Positions 1 through 11,094 of a stretch of DNA of 64,000 bases are shown here, piece after piece. Both the position numbers and the translations under genes were made by a program. The stretch covers positions 84,387,657 through 84,451,656 of the forward strand of contig NC_092091.1 of assembly GCF_045679555.1 (NCBI RefSeq), given 5' to 3'. Below the pieces are notes generated by a model. The model was not told the DNA's origin, did not search any database, and worked only from the letters and a program-made list of their open reading frames with translations. How positions within the stretch are numbered: position 1 is the stretch's first letter; each line of letters begins with the position of its first letter. The DNA is from Salvelinus alpinus (lineage: Eukaryota > Chordata > Actinopteri > Salmoniformes > Salmonidae).

Positions 1-159
1 TCCATTAAACACTACTTGTTATTGGGGTTTAGAATAGTGTTTATGGTCATATTACTTTCTCAATGTGGGATAATAAAGTTGACTAATATTGAACTGCTAT
101 AATCACTGTAGATTTATACTTTACCTACCTGGTGGACTGACGCTTTGAGCATGGAGATC

Positions 160-652
160 TCAGAAGACAGAGAGAGAGAGGAGAAAGAGAGAGAGAGACA
201 GAGAGATAGAGAGAGAAAGAGACAGAGAGATAGAGAGAAACAAAGGAGAAAGAGAGGAGTCAGAGGAAGAGAGAGAGACAGAGGAGAAAGGGAGGAGTCA
301 GAGGAGAAAGGGAGGAGTCAGAGGAGAAAGGGAGGAGTCAGAGGAAGAGAGAAACAAAGGAGAAAGGGAGGAGTCAGAGGAAGAGAGAGAGACAGAGGAG
401 AAAGGGAGGAGTCAGAGGAAGAGAGAAACAGAGGAGAAAGGGAGGAGTCAGAGGAAGAGAGAGACAGAGGAGTAAGGGAGGAGTCAGAGGAAGAGAGAGA
501 CAGAGGAGAAAGGGAGGAGTCAGAAGAAGAGAGAGACAGAGGAGAAAGGGAGGAGTCAGAGGAAGAGAGAGACAGAGGAGAAAGGGAGGAGTCAGAGGAA
601 GAGAGAGACAGAGGAGAAAGGGAGGAGTCAGAGGAAGAGAGAGACAGAGGTT
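160..652. repeat. GA-rich 36-bp minisatellite (SRCR gene 1, intron 1)
   Basis: After about 80 bp of simple GA repeat, a 36-bp purine unit (core GGAGAAAGGGAGGAGTCAGA) repeats about 11 times and ends at GAGGTTAAATGAAC. Because 36 is a multiple of 3, it is open in several frames; these are artefacts, not proteins. It lies in intron 1 of SRCR gene 1 and matches the array at 48350-49553. Confidence 0.93.
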
Positions 653-738
653 AAATGAACATCAACATGACCTTTCATGATGTGAATGGGAAGACAGGCT
701 TATTGTTGGTATGGTGCAACAACACCCATGTGTACATA

Positions 739-800
739 CACTATATATACAAAAGTATGTGGACACCCCTTCAAATTAGTGGATTCTATTTCAGCCACAC
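739..800 (+). mobile_element. Tc1-like transposon terminal fragment
   Basis: The stretch beginning CACTATATATACAAAAGTAT and continuing through the GGACACCCC block is the terminal inverted repeat and subterminal sequence of a salmonid Tc1-like element. Only the end survives, and the sequence then runs into the CT array. The same fragment occurs at 49640-49702, so the insertion predates the block duplication. Confidence 0.7.
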
Positions 801-834
801 CAACAACCACGTGTACACACACTCTCTCGTATAC

Positions 835-2985
835 CCTTTCTCTCCCCTACCTTCCCTTTCTCTCTACCTTAGCCTCTCTCCCATCCCCTCCTCTCTCCTC
901 TCCACTTCTCTCTCCTCTACCCTCCTCTCTCCCCTCCCCTCCTCTCTCCTCTCCACTTCTATCTCCTCTACCCTCCTCTCTCCCCTACCCTACTCTTTCC
1001 TCTCCACTTCTCTCTCCTTTACCCTCCTCTCTCCCCTCCCCTCCTCTCTCCTCTCCACTTCTCTATCCTCTACCCTCCTCTCTCCTCTACCCTCCTCTCT
1101 CCCCTCCCCTACACTCTCCCCTCCCTTTCTCTCTCCTCTACCCTCCTCTCTCCCCTACCCTCCTCTCTCCTCTCCACTTCTCTCTCCTCTACCCTCCTCT
1201 CTCCCCTCCCCTCCTCTCTCCTCTCCACTTCTCTCTCCTCTACCCTCCTCTCTCCTCTACCCTCCTCTCCTCTCTCCTCTCCACTTCTCTCTCCTCTACC
1301 CTCCTCTCCCCCCTCCCCTCCTCTCTCCTCTCCACTTCTCTCTCCTCTACCCTCCTCTCTCCCCTCCCCTACTCTCTCCTCTCCACCTCTCTCTCCTCTA
1401 CCCTCCTCTCTCCCCTACCCTACTCTCTCCTCTCCACTTCTCTCTCCTCTCCACTTCTCTCTCCTCTACCCTCCTCTCTCCCCTCCCCTCCTCTCTCCTC
1501 TCCACTTCTCTCTCCTCTACCCTACTCTCTCCTCTCCACTTCTCTCTCCTCTACCCTCCTCTCTCCCCTCCCCTACTCTCTCCTCTCCACTTCTCTCTCC
1601 TCTACCCTCCTCCCTCCCCTCCTCTCTCCTCTCCACTTCTCTCTCCTCTACCCTCCTCTCTCCTCTACCCTCCTCTCTCCCCTACCCTCCTCTCTCCCCT
1701 ACCCTACTCTCTCCAATACACTTATCTCTCTCCTCTACCCTCCTCTCTCCTCTACCCTCCTCTCTCCTCTACCTTCCTCTCTCCTCTCCACTTCTCTCTC
1801 CTCTACCCTCATCTCTCCCCTACCCTCCATTCTCCCCTCCCTTTCTCTCTCCTCTTCCCATTCTCTCTCCCCTACCCTCCTCTCTCCTCTACCCTACTCT
1901 CTCCAATACACTTATCTCTCTCCTCTACCCTCCTCTTTCCTCTACTCTCCTCTCTCCTCTACCCTCCTCTCTCCCCCACCCTCCTCTCTCCTCTACTCTC
2001 CTCTCTCCTCTACCCTCCTCTCTCCCCCACCCTCCTCTCTCCTCTCCACTTCTCTCTCCTCTACCCTCCTCTCTCCTCTACCCTCCTCTCTCCCCTACCC
2101 TCCTCTCTCCTCTCCACTTCTCTCTCCTCTACCCTCCTCTCTCCCCCACCCTCCTCTCTCCTCTCCACTTCTCTCTCCTCTACCCTCCTCTCTCCTCTAC
2201 CCTCCTCTCTCCCCTTCCCTCCATTCTCCCCTCCCCTCCTCTCTCCTCTCCACTTCTCTCTCCTCTACCCTCCTCTCTCCCCCACCCTCCTCTCTCCTCT
2301 CCACTTCTCTCTCCTCTACCCTCCTCTCTCCTCTACCCTCCTCTCTCCCCTTCCCTCCATTCTCCCCTCCCTTTCTCACTTCTCTCTCCTCTACCCTCCT
2401 CTCTCCCCCACCCTCCTCTCTCCTCTCCACTTCTCTCTCTCTCCTCTACCCTCCTCTCTCCTCTACCCTCCTCTCTCCTCTACCCTCCTCTCTCCTCTCC
2501 ACTTCTCTCTCCTCTACCCTCCTCTCTCCCCCACCCTCCTCTCTCCTCTCCACTTCTCTCTCCTCTACCCTCCTCTCTCCTCTACCCTCCTCTCTCCCCT
2601 TCCCTCCTCTCTCCCCTCCCCTCCTCTCTCCTCTCCACTTCTCTCTCCTCTACCCTCCTCTCTCCCCCACCCTCCTCTCTCCTCTCCACTTCTCTCTCCT
2701 CTACCCTCCTCTCTCCCCTACCCTCCTCTCTCCTCTCCACTTCTCTCTCCTCTACCCTCCTCTCTCCTCTACCCTCCTCTCTCCTCTCCCCTTCTCTCTC
2801 CTCTCTCCCTCTACCCTCCTCTCTCCCCTTCCCTCCATTCTCCCCTCCCTTTCTCTCTCCTCTTCCCTTTCTCTCTCCCCTACCCTCCTCTCTCCCTACC
2901 CTCCTCTCTCTCTCTCCTCCTCCTCAAATCTCTCTCCCCACCCCTCCTCTCTCTTCCATCTCTCTCTCCCTCTTTCTCTTCGTGA
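835..2985. repeat. CT-rich polypyrimidine minisatellite, about 2.15 kb
   Basis: Almost pure pyrimidine built from short words such as CTCTCCTCTACCCTCCT and CTCTCCACTT in a loose higher-order period of about 49 bp. Long ORFs in two frames (Leu/Ser/Pro repeats) are compositional artefacts. It lies in SRCR gene 1 intron 1; the transcribed RNA (minus strand) would be GA-rich. The paralogous array at 49765-50240 is less than a quarter as long. Confidence 0.93.
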
Positions 2986-3387
2986 CGTATAGTGTTGGAC
3001 CTGTTGATCTTGACTCAGCTCATAGACCTCTATCATCTACACCCCTCCCTTCTCCTACTCTAACATAACACCAATATAATATATACTCTCATTCATTTAC
3101 ATAGAGACAGATACAATCAATCATTGACACACTGAATATACAACAGTCAGATGCATGACACCATCACAACTTAACTGACATTAGTGCCTGTCCCCAGATG
3201 GACAGTTAGGCTACAGTAAAGTACATTTACAGGTGATCACATCATTGTCCTGCTTTGAGACACATTTTTACTGTCTGCTTCCAGTTGTATGTTATTTTAC
3301 TAGCCCTGCAAATGGTAACATATCTTACAATATCAAAACATATCTCAGTAACTGTCACAAGTGTATAACAACATAACAGCATCCTAC
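2986..3387. other. SRCR gene 1 intron 1, unique part
   Basis: Non-repetitive intron sequence next to the signal-peptide exon, nearly identical to 50240-50640. I see no exon or element in it. Confidence 0.6.
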
Positions 3388-3478
3388 CTGTGCTCCAGAA
3401 CAGGATGGTCAGTACCACTACAGGTATCATATCTGTCTCTAACTGGGGCTCCACTGAGCAAAACAAGTCTACTGTCAT
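3388..3478 (-). CDS. SRCR receptor gene 1, exon 1 (signal peptide)
   Basis: On the minus strand, ATG at 3478-3476 opens a 30-codon exon that ends CACAG before the donor GTAGGA, in phase 1. It encodes a hydrophobic leader; residues 17-30 (MIPVVVLTILFWST) form the signal peptide core. Either Met1 or Met17 could start, and Met17 gives the more usual leader. The paralogous exon at 50641-50731 splices in phase to SRCR exons, which is the basis for the assignment. The SRCR exons of this gene lie left of the window. The gene is head to head with a plus-strand exon at 5374, about 1.9 kb away. A short leader cannot by itself prove a protein family, so the call depends on the paralogue. Confidence 0.75.
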
Positions 3479-3973
3479 GAAGAGTCGACTGAAGAGTGGA
3501 AAATACTGCTAGGCTTTATGACTTCTATCTCATTACTTCCTGACTTCAATGATGTGAGATAAACTTCTTAGCATCTTATCTTGGATCAGTGGTTGAACAC
3601 ACTACATCAAACTGATATGTTAAAAAAAACTCCACAGGAAACTGCTGACAGAGCAGCAAAGTTACACATAGTGTGTCCTATAATATCAGCTCTAACTTTC
3701 TACTGCTTGAGTTCACCTCTTATAGAATATTGGCTTAATGTTCCAGCACCTCAATATAAACAGTACCAGCACCCAAAATGAGTACTGATGAGGTCTCATG
3801 TTAGAGCAGGAGAAGGGGGGAAGTGGTGTAGAAGCTAGAGGTCTGTTACCCAAGTCAACTCAACAGGCCTGATGCTATATGTCAGGGTCAGGCTGGGCTG
3901 GGCCAAGAGAGGAACAGGTTACTGGTTATGATGACATCACTGGTAGGAAGTCAGTGATACAAATATATTCTCT
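3479..3973. other. SRCR gene 1 5' flank
   Basis: Unique sequence upstream of the SRCR leader exon, strongly conserved with 50732-51200. It should hold the SRCR promoter, but I cannot fix a TATA box or start site on the minus strand. Confidence 0.45.
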
Positions 3974-4487
3974 CTCTCCCATCTCCCCTCTCCTCCCTCT
4001 CTACCCCACTTCCCCTCCCCCCTCTCTGTCTCCCTCCCATCTCCCCCCTCCTCCCTCTCTACCCTACTTCCCTTCCCCTCCCCCTCTCTGTCTCCTTCCC
4101 ATCTCCCCCCTCCTCCCTCTCTACCCTACTTCCCTTCCCCTCCCCCCTCTCTGTCTCTCTCCCATCTCCCCCCTCCTCCCTCTCTACCCTACTTCCCTTC
4201 CCCTCCCCCCTCTCTGTCTCCCTCCCATCTCCCCCCTCCTCCCTCTCTACCCCACTTCCCCTTCCCTCCCCCCTCTCTGTCTCCCTCCCATCTCCCCCCT
4301 CCTCCCTCTCTACCCTACTTCCCTCCCATCTCCCCCCTCTCTGTCTCCCTCCCATCTCCCCCTCCTCCCTCTCTACCCTACTTCCCTTCCCCTCCCCCCT
4401 CTCTGTCTCCCTCCCATCTCCCCCCTCCTCCCTCTCTACCCTACTTCCCTCCCCTCCCCCCTCTCTGTCTCTCTCCCATCCTTTAAT
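3974..4487. repeat. 63-bp pyrimidine minisatellite, about 8 copies
   Basis: Units start near TCTCCCTCCCATCTCCCCCC and contain CTACCCTACTTCCC. Eight copies differ by small indels. The array is absent from duplicated copy B, where the flanks (CAGTGA then GAAGGGGAGAGG) are nearly joined. It lies about 15 bp from a purine tract on the same strand. Confidence 0.9.
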
Positions 4488-4499
4488 TTATATTAAATA

Positions 4500-4855
4500 A
4501 AGTAAGGGGAGGTAGAAGAAGGGGAAAGGGGGAGAAGAGGAGAGGAGAGGGGGGAGAAGAGGAGAGAGGGGGGGAGAAGAAGAGAAGGGGGAGAATAGGA
4601 GAGGGGGGGGGAGAGAAGAGGAGAGTGTGGAGAAGAGGAGAGGGGGAGAACAGGAGAGGAGAGTGGGGAGAAGAGGAGAGGGGAGGAAGAGAAGAGGAGA
4701 AGGAAGGGGGGGAAGATGAGAGAGCGGAGAAGAGGACAGGGGAGAAGAAGAGAGAGGAGAGAATAGGAGAGGAGAGGAGGGGGGAGAGGAGGAGAGAGAG
4801 AAGAGTAGTGGGGAGAGAAGAGAAGAGAAGAGGAGGATGGGAGAATGGGAGAGGA
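4500..4855. repeat. GA-rich purine tract
   Basis: Irregular GGAGAGG, GGGGGAGAAG and AGAGAAGAGGAG repeats follow the pyrimidine array. Copy B has the same tract at 51217-51490, where part has become a pure 5-bp repeat. Confidence 0.9.
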
Positions 4856-5373
4856 GGTACTGTTTGTCTCCCACCATTCCACCCACGGGACTGTTCCTTC
4901 TGTTATCAAGTGGGCGTTTCCACCATATTTAGTGTACCAGTCATTTCAGTGAAGGGAACAAGTGCACACTTTAGGAGAAAGGAGAGATAATTGGGGCAAT
5001 GCTTCTTTCTAGTCTACAGTCCTGCGTCTGTGACACCAGATTATCACCTAGTGGCCATAAGAGGAACTGTCCTGTCAGTGTGTTTTTACTGCTGGCTCAA
5101 AACAACACATGACCTGCAAACAGGATATGATTCATGTGTGAGTACTAAAAGCATATGAATATAGTATATTATAGTATATTTATTATATATGTGGGTCTGA
5201 TAAGTAAACACTCTTAATGTTTGCTGTTTTATCACTCAGAAGAACATTGGACACTATGTAACCAAACACATGTGAAACCTCATGATATGAGTGATAAGAA
5301 GTGTTTAAAAAGGTGAGTTCTGAACCCTGTAGACTACTGCACTACTTCTGAAGAAGACCAGAGTCATTTCAGA
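4856..5373 (+). promoter_or_regulatory. Putative promoter of the divergent signal-peptide exon
   Basis: Unique sequence conserved with 51495-52010. A TATA-like TTTAAAAA lies at 5303-5311, 63-71 bp before the ATG at 5374, which leaves room for a short 5' UTR. Conservation between copies supports function only weakly because the duplication looks recent. Confidence 0.45.
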
Positions 5374-5562
5374 ATGAAGACTGCTATAGTTCTGACGGTG
5401 TTGCTGTTCTGTCTGTCTGGGGCCTGGACTCAGGGAGAGAGTGGAGGGGTGACTAGTAGTTCTGTCTGTCTGTCTGGGGCCTGGACTCAGGGAGAGGGTG
5501 GAGGGGTGACTAGTAGTTCTGTCTGTCTGGGGCCTGGACTCAGGGAGAGAGTGGAGGGGTGA
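5374..5562 (+). CDS. Possible first exon of a secreted peptide (copy A)
   Basis: ATG at 5374 opens with a textbook signal peptide, MKTAIVLTVLLFCLSGAWTQ, cleavable after about residue 18-20. The frame then enters a tandem repeat of the end of the same exon ([19 protein letters not shown] recurs) and closes at 5560-5562. The likely real exon is the first unit only; GTGACT after GGAGGG is a weak possible donor, and every repeat unit carries it. I found no second exon: the downstream 1.8 kb is minisatellite. The product is not recognised. Copy B at 52011 keeps the leader with one substitution (V to L) but stops after 36 codons. This may be a live gene with distant exons or a dead 5' end. Confidence 0.45.
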   Translation: MKTAIVLTVLLFCLSGAWTQGESGGVTSSSVCLSGAWTQGEGGGVTSSSVCLGPGLRERVEG

Positions 5563-5640
5563 CTAGTAGTTCTGTCTGGTCTGGTCTGGTCTGGTCTGTC
5601 TGTCTGGGGAATGGACTCATGGAGAGAGTGGAGGGGTGAC
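5440..5640. repeat. About 56-bp repeat derived from the signal-peptide exon end
   Basis: The unit (GGGGCCTGGACTCAGGGAGA, then GTGGAGGGGTGACTAGTAGT and TCTGTC) is a copy of the 3' part of the exon at 5374. About four copies here against about six at 52070-52392. Confidence 0.85.
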
Positions 5641-5647
5641 TAGTAGT

Positions 5648-5727
<80 letters not shown>
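5641..5727. repeat. (TCTG)n microsatellite
   Basis: About 20 uninterrupted TCTG units. The counterpart at 52393-52555 has about 40. Confidence 0.95.
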
Positions 5728-5728
<1 letters not shown>

Positions 5729-5734
5729 GGGATG

Positions 5735-7231
5735 GAATATCACCTGTGATGCTGTCTGGTCCAGGAGAATATCACCTGTGATGCTGTCTGGTCCAGGATA
5801 ATATCACCTGTGATGCTGTCTGGTCCAGGAGAATATCACATGTGATGCTGTCTGGTCCAGGAGAATATCACCTGTGATGCTGTCTGGTCCAGGAGAATAT
5901 CACCTGTGATGCTGTCTGGTCCAGGAGAATATCACCTGTGATGCTGTCTGGTCCAGGAGAATATCACCTGTAATGCTGTCCGGTCCAGGAGAATATCACC
6001 TGTGATGCCGTCCGGTCCAGGAGAATATCACCTGTGATGCTGTCCGGTCCAGGAGAATATCCCCTGTGATGCTGTCTGGTCCAGGAGAATATCACCTGTA
6101 ATGCTGTCCGGTCCAGGAGAATATCACCTGTGATGCCGTCCGGTCCAGGAGAATATCACCTGTGATGCTGTCCGGTCCAGGAGAATATCCCCTGTGATGC
6201 TGTCTGGTCCAGAAGAATATCACCTGTGATGCTGTCTGGTCCAGGAGAATACCACATGTGATGCTGTCTGTTCCAGGAGAATATCACATGTGATGCTGTC
6301 TGGTCCAGGAGAATATCATATGTGATGCTGTCTGGTCCAGGAGAATATCACCTGTGATGCTGTCTGGTCCAGGAGAATATCACATGTGATGCTGTCTGGT
6401 CCAGGAGAATATCACCTGTGATGCTGTCTGGTCCAGGAGAATATCACATGTGATGCTGTCTGGTCCAGGATAATATCAGCTGTGATGCTGTCTGGTCCAG
6501 GATAATATCACCTGTGATGCTGTCTGGTCCAGGATAATATCAGCTGTGATGCTGTCTGGTCCAGGATAATATCAGCTGTGATGCTGTCCGGTCCAGGATA
6601 ATATCAGCTGTGATGCTGTCCGGTCCAGGATAATATCACCTGTGATGCCGTCCGGTCCAGGGGAATATCACCTGTGATGCCGTCCGGTCCAGGAGAATAT
6701 CAGCTGTGATGCCGTCTGGTCCAGGAGAATATCACCTGTGATGGTTTTGATCCAGGAGAAAATCACCTGTGATGCCGTCTGGTCCAGGAGAATATCACCT
6801 GTGATGCTGTCTGGTCCAGGAGAATATCACCGGTGATGCTGTCCGGTCCAGGATAATATCACCTGTGATGCTGTCCGGTCCAGGAGAATATCACCCGTGA
6901 TGCTGTCTGGTCCAGGATAATATCACCTGTGATGCTGTCTGGTCCAGGATAATATCACCTGTGATGCTGTCTGGTCCAGGAGAATATCACCTGTGATGCT
7001 GTCTGGTCCAGGAGAATATCACATGTGATGCTGTCTGGTCCAGGAGAATATCACCTGTGATGCTGTCTGGTCCAGGAGAATATCACCTGTGATGCTGTCT
7101 GGTCCAGGATAATATCACCTGTGATGCTGTCTGGTCCAGGAGAATATCACCTGTGATGCTGTCTGGTCCAGGAGAATATCACCTGTGATGCTGTCTGGTC
7201 CAGGAGAATATCACCTGTGATGCTGTCTGGA
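5735..7231. repeat. 32-bp minisatellite, about 47 copies
   Basis: The unit reads GAATATCACCTGTGATGCTG then TCTGGTCCAGGA. Variants are mainly GATAATATC, CACATGTG, CAGCTGTG and CCGTCCGG, and the variants cluster locally, which suggests expansion in blocks. It is absent from copy B. Confidence 0.95.
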
Positions 7232-7808
7232 GTATTTGTTTCTTGTCTTATGATTTAGATGTGACTGTATTTTGACAGTTTCTTTATCTATTCCATACAA
7301 TTGATGTAACATACAGTACAGTAGTTTAAATATAATTATTTTTCCTCCTTTGCGTATGCTAAATATATTTACTGTATGTTTGCATTTTTACTGTTTGTGT
7401 GCTTACAGTATGCTGTTTGAAATGTATTGAGTCATGTTGAAATAGTAAACTTTAATTTTTGCATTTGTGTTCCTTTCTTGTTTGAATACACCAACAATAT
7501 ACAGTATAACAACAGCATCTTAGTCTTTACACTGAAATAGGTTGTGATAGTAGTGTTTTGAATATGTCACATTAGAGTGAAGGGGTCACAAGGTGAGACG
7601 TGGTATGAAATAAAGTAATAATTTACAGCACACAGTATCTACTGTAAAGACTGTTGTCATTGTGTGGAAACCAGGGTCTGGCCCCCAAAACAAAGTTCCT
7701 CTCATAATTATCCATAACGAGCCATCTCCACCCTGGTACCTCCCTCCACACAAACACCAAGTCATTCTATGGAACGCGGCTCCGAGAGAGAGAGAGAGAG
7801 AGGACAAG
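7232..7808. other. Unique spacer
   Basis: AT-rich sequence between two arrays. Short ORFs only, with no codon pattern or splice signals I would trust. Confidence 0.5.
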
Positions 7809-8355
7809 ACCATCATCAATCAGTAGCTGGAGTTCCATCTCAGAAGCTCTACTGACCTTCATCAATCAGTAGCTGGAGTTCCATCTCAGAAGCTCTACTG
7901 ACCTTCATCAATCAGTAGCTGGAGTTCCATCTCAGAAGCTCTACTGACCTTCATCAATCAGTAGCTGGAGTTCCATCTCAGAAGTTCTACTGACCATCAT
8001 CAATCAGTAGCTGGAGTTCCATCTCAGAAGCTCTACTGACCATCATCAATCAGTAGCTGGAGTTCCATCTCAGAAGCTCTACTGACCATCATCAATCAGT
8101 AGCTGGAGTTCCATCTCAGAAGCTCTACTGACCATCATCAATCAGTAGCTGGAGTTCCATCTCAGAAGATCTACTGACCATCATCAATCAGTAGCTGGAG
8201 TTCCATCTCAGAAGCTCTACTGACCATCATCAATCAGTAGCTGGAGTTCCATCTCAGAAGATCTACTGACCATCATCAATCAGTAGCTGGAGTTCCATCT
8301 CAGAAGCTCTACTGACCATCATCAATCAGTAGCTGGAGTTCCATCTCAGAAGCTC
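7809..8355. repeat. 46-bp minisatellite, about 12 copies
   Basis: The unit reads CATCATCAATCAGTAGCTGG, then AGTTCCATCTCAGAAGCTCT, then ACTGAC. The first few units have CTTCATC instead of CATCATC. The array begins after a short GA run. Confidence 0.95.
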
Positions 8356-8899
8356 CTCTCAGTTCAGACACAGTGGAGTTCTAAGAACCTCATTCTGCTG
8401 CATTAAACAACCAGTTGATGCAGTATTATGACATCATCTTGTCATTTCACTAAGTGTCTAATGTGAACTGTGTAATCTACTGTAATTTACAGTACTGTAG
8501 TATATTACTGTCAGCACTTCTAAGGGCCATTTTGAAACACGTATCTTTCATTGTTTTCTATTGGATCAACTGGTAGTTAAAACGACTAAATTGAAAAGAT
8601 ATCAATATGTTGTGTTTTGGTGATTAAACCAACGTTCTCATTACATTTCACAATAAACATATATTTTGAATCAATGGTTGTGTGGTGAGAGATGTTTACA
8701 ATCCAAATGAATGAATGACTGACAGGTTTAGAATGAAAGGCTGTCTGTGTTACAAGTTGACCAGTTAGGAGTTTTGTACTATGAGTTGTGAAAATGTACC
8801 ACATAAAAGGTATAATGTTTTAACTCTTCATCGTTGGGGTCTCGTGAGCATTTCACAGTAAAGTCTACACTAGTTGTATTCAACACATGTTATTTATGT
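8356..8899. other. Unique spacer
   Basis: No gene or repeat recognised; the short ORFs have no support. Confidence 0.5.
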
Positions 8900-9090
8900 T
8901 TAAGTATTTAAGACACTGCATCTCAGTACAAGAGGTGTCACTGAAGTACCTGGTTTGAATCCAGGCTGCATCACATCCAGCTGTTATTGGGAGTCCCATA
9001 GTGTGGTGCACAATTGGCCCAGTGTTGTCCGGGTTTGGCTGGGATAGGCCAGCATTGTAAATAACAATTTGTTCCTAACTGACTGTGTGG
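8900..9090 (+). mobile_element. tRNA-derived SINE fragment (salmonid type)
   Basis: The region holds a Pol III B-box match GGTTTGAATCC at 8952-8962, followed by the salmonid SINE body (GGGAGTCCCATAGTG, GCACAATTGGCCCAGTG, GTCCGGGTTTGGCTGGGATA) and a tail ending TTTGTTCCTAACTGACTG. The 5' A-box part is missing or diverged. It is clearly decayed. The family assignment is from remembered SINE structure. Confidence 0.75.
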
Positions 9091-9329
9091 GAGGATTGTC
9101 CAGTCATCTGGTGATTCTCAGTAACTATACTGTTCTCTTTGAAGTAGAAATATGAATCGATATAAGTTTAAATATTAGACATGTGTAAGCAGAATGAAGG
9201 CTGAGCCCATGTGAAGGTACAAAGCTGGATCAACATGGAGTCACTATTAGACATGTAAAAAACAGAACGTAAGCAGAATCTGTGTAGATGAGGCAAGGTG
9301 GACTAACAAGACGTGTCTGGTCTGGTGAA

Positions 9330-10960
9330 GGATACTGGACACACATGGGTTAATAATACATAGACAACATCAGTCTGATCTTGTGAAGGCTACTGGACAC
9401 ACATGGGTTAATAATACATAGACAACATCAGTCTGATCTGGTGAAGGCTACTGGACACACATGGGTTAATATACATAGACAACATCGGTCTGATCTTGTG
9501 AAGGATACTGGACACACATGGGTTAATATACATAGACAACATCGGTCTGATCTTGTGAAGGTTACTGGACACACATGGGTTAATATACATAGACAACATC
9601 GGTCTGATCTTGTGAAGGATACTGGACACACATGGGTTAATATACATAGATAACATCGGTCTGATCTTGTGAAGGTTACTGGACACACATGGGTTAATAT
9701 ACATAGATAACATCAGTCTGATCTTGTGAAGGTTACTGGACACACATGGGTTAATATACATAGATAACATCGGTCTGATCTTGTGAAGGTTACTGGACAC
9801 ACATGGGTTAATAATACATAGACAACATCAGTCTGATCTTGTGAAGGTTACTGGACACACATGGGTTAATAATACATAGACAACATCAGTCTGATCTTGT
9901 GAAGGTTACTGGACACACATGGGTTAATAATACATAGACAACATCAGTCTGATCTTGTGAAGGTTACTGGACACACATGGGTTAATATACATAGACAACA
10001 TCGGTCTGATCTTGTGAAGGTTACTGGACACACATGGGTTAATAATACATAGACAACATCAGTCTGATCTTGTGAAGGTTACTGGACACACATGGGTTAA
10101 TAATACACAGACAACATCAGTCTGATCTTGTGAAGGCTACTGGACACACATGTGTTATTAATACATAGACAACATCAGTCTGATCTTGTGAAGGTTACTG
10201 GACACACATGGGTTAATAATACATAGACAACATCAGTCTGATCTTGTGAAGGCTACTGGACACACATGGGTTAATAATACACAGACAACATCAGTCTGAT
10301 CTTGTGAAGGTTACTGGACACACATGGGTTAATAATACACAGACAACATCAGTCTGATCTTGTGAAGGTTACTGGACACACATGGGTTAATAATACATAG
10401 ACAACATCGGTCTGATCTTGTGAAGGTTACTGGACACACATGGGTTAATAATACACAGACAACATCAGTCTGATCTTGTGAAGGCTACTGGACACACATG
10501 GGTTAATAATACATAGACAACATCGGTCTGATCTGGTGAAGGCTACTGGACACACATGGGTTAATAATACATAGACAACATCGGTCTGATCTGGTGAAGG
10601 CTACTGGACACACATGGGTTAATAATACATAGACAACATCAGTCTGATCTGGTGAAGGCTACTGGACACACATGGGTTAATATACATAGACAACATCGGT
10701 CTGATCTTGTGAAGGATACTGGACACACATGGGTTAATAATACATAGACAACATCGGTCTGATCTTGTGAAGGATACTGGACACACATGGGTTAATATAC
10801 ATAGACAACATCGGTCTGATCTGGTGAAGGATACTGGACACACATGGGTTAATATACATAGACAACATCAGTCTGATCTTGTGAAGGTTACTGGACACAC
10901 ATGGGTTAATAATACATAGACAACATCGGTCTGATCTTGTGAAGGATACTGGACAGGAAC
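9330..10960. repeat. 57/58-bp minisatellite, about 28 copies
   Basis: The unit reads TACTGGACACACATGGGTTA, then AT(A)ATACATAGACAACATC, then a GTCTGATCTTGTGAAGG-type end. Two lengths alternate through one A in TTAATAATAC or TTAATATAC. Runs of 57-bp units are open in frame on both strands, which explains the ORFs here; they are not genes. One degenerate unit remains in the paralogous block at 54077-54135. Confidence 0.95.
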
Positions 10961-11094
10961 ATTAGATAATCAGTTATAGACACCAGTAGGAGTGTGCATG
11001 TCACCACCAATAGAATCTATGCCCCAATATCTGAGTCAGTAAGAGAATGGAAACTAAGCAAGACAACAAGATTCATAAAGTGGAGTGACGATGT
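10961..11094. other. Conserved junction between two arrays
   Basis: Single-copy sequence starting near AGGAACATTAGATAATCAG, repeated at 54136-54280 with few changes. It anchors this side of the segmental duplication. Confidence 0.7.

Larger units (their letters stand above)
1..5730. repeat. Segmental duplication, copy A
   Basis: This block is near-identical in order and sequence to 48184-52640. Both hold the SRCR first intron with GA and CT arrays, the signal-peptide exon, the same intergenic unique stretch (about 3480-3960 versus 50735-51200) and the divergent signal-peptide exon with a TCTG microsatellite. Copy A has a much longer CT array (about 2.15 kb versus 0.47 kb) and an additional 63-bp pyrimidine array. 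Copy B has the longer GA array and longer TCTG tract. The homology resumes further right (10961-16380 versus 54136-55415), so the ancestral block was longer. Confidence 0.9.

Noticed and set aside
655-2992. ORFs of 776 and 768 codons (Leu/Ser/Pro-rich)
   Set aside because: They lie in a CT-rich minisatellite; any frame without TAG/TAA words stays open. The region is intron 1 of SRCR gene 1.
7586-7819. 77-codon minus-strand ORF with a hydrophobic start
   Set aside because: No splice context or recognisable domain; its first codons lie in a GA run and the 46-bp array edge.
9408-10843. ORFs with repeated SSNLHKIRPMLSMYINPCV
   Set aside because: 57 bp is a multiple of 3, so the array reads through; ORFs end where 58-bp units occur.
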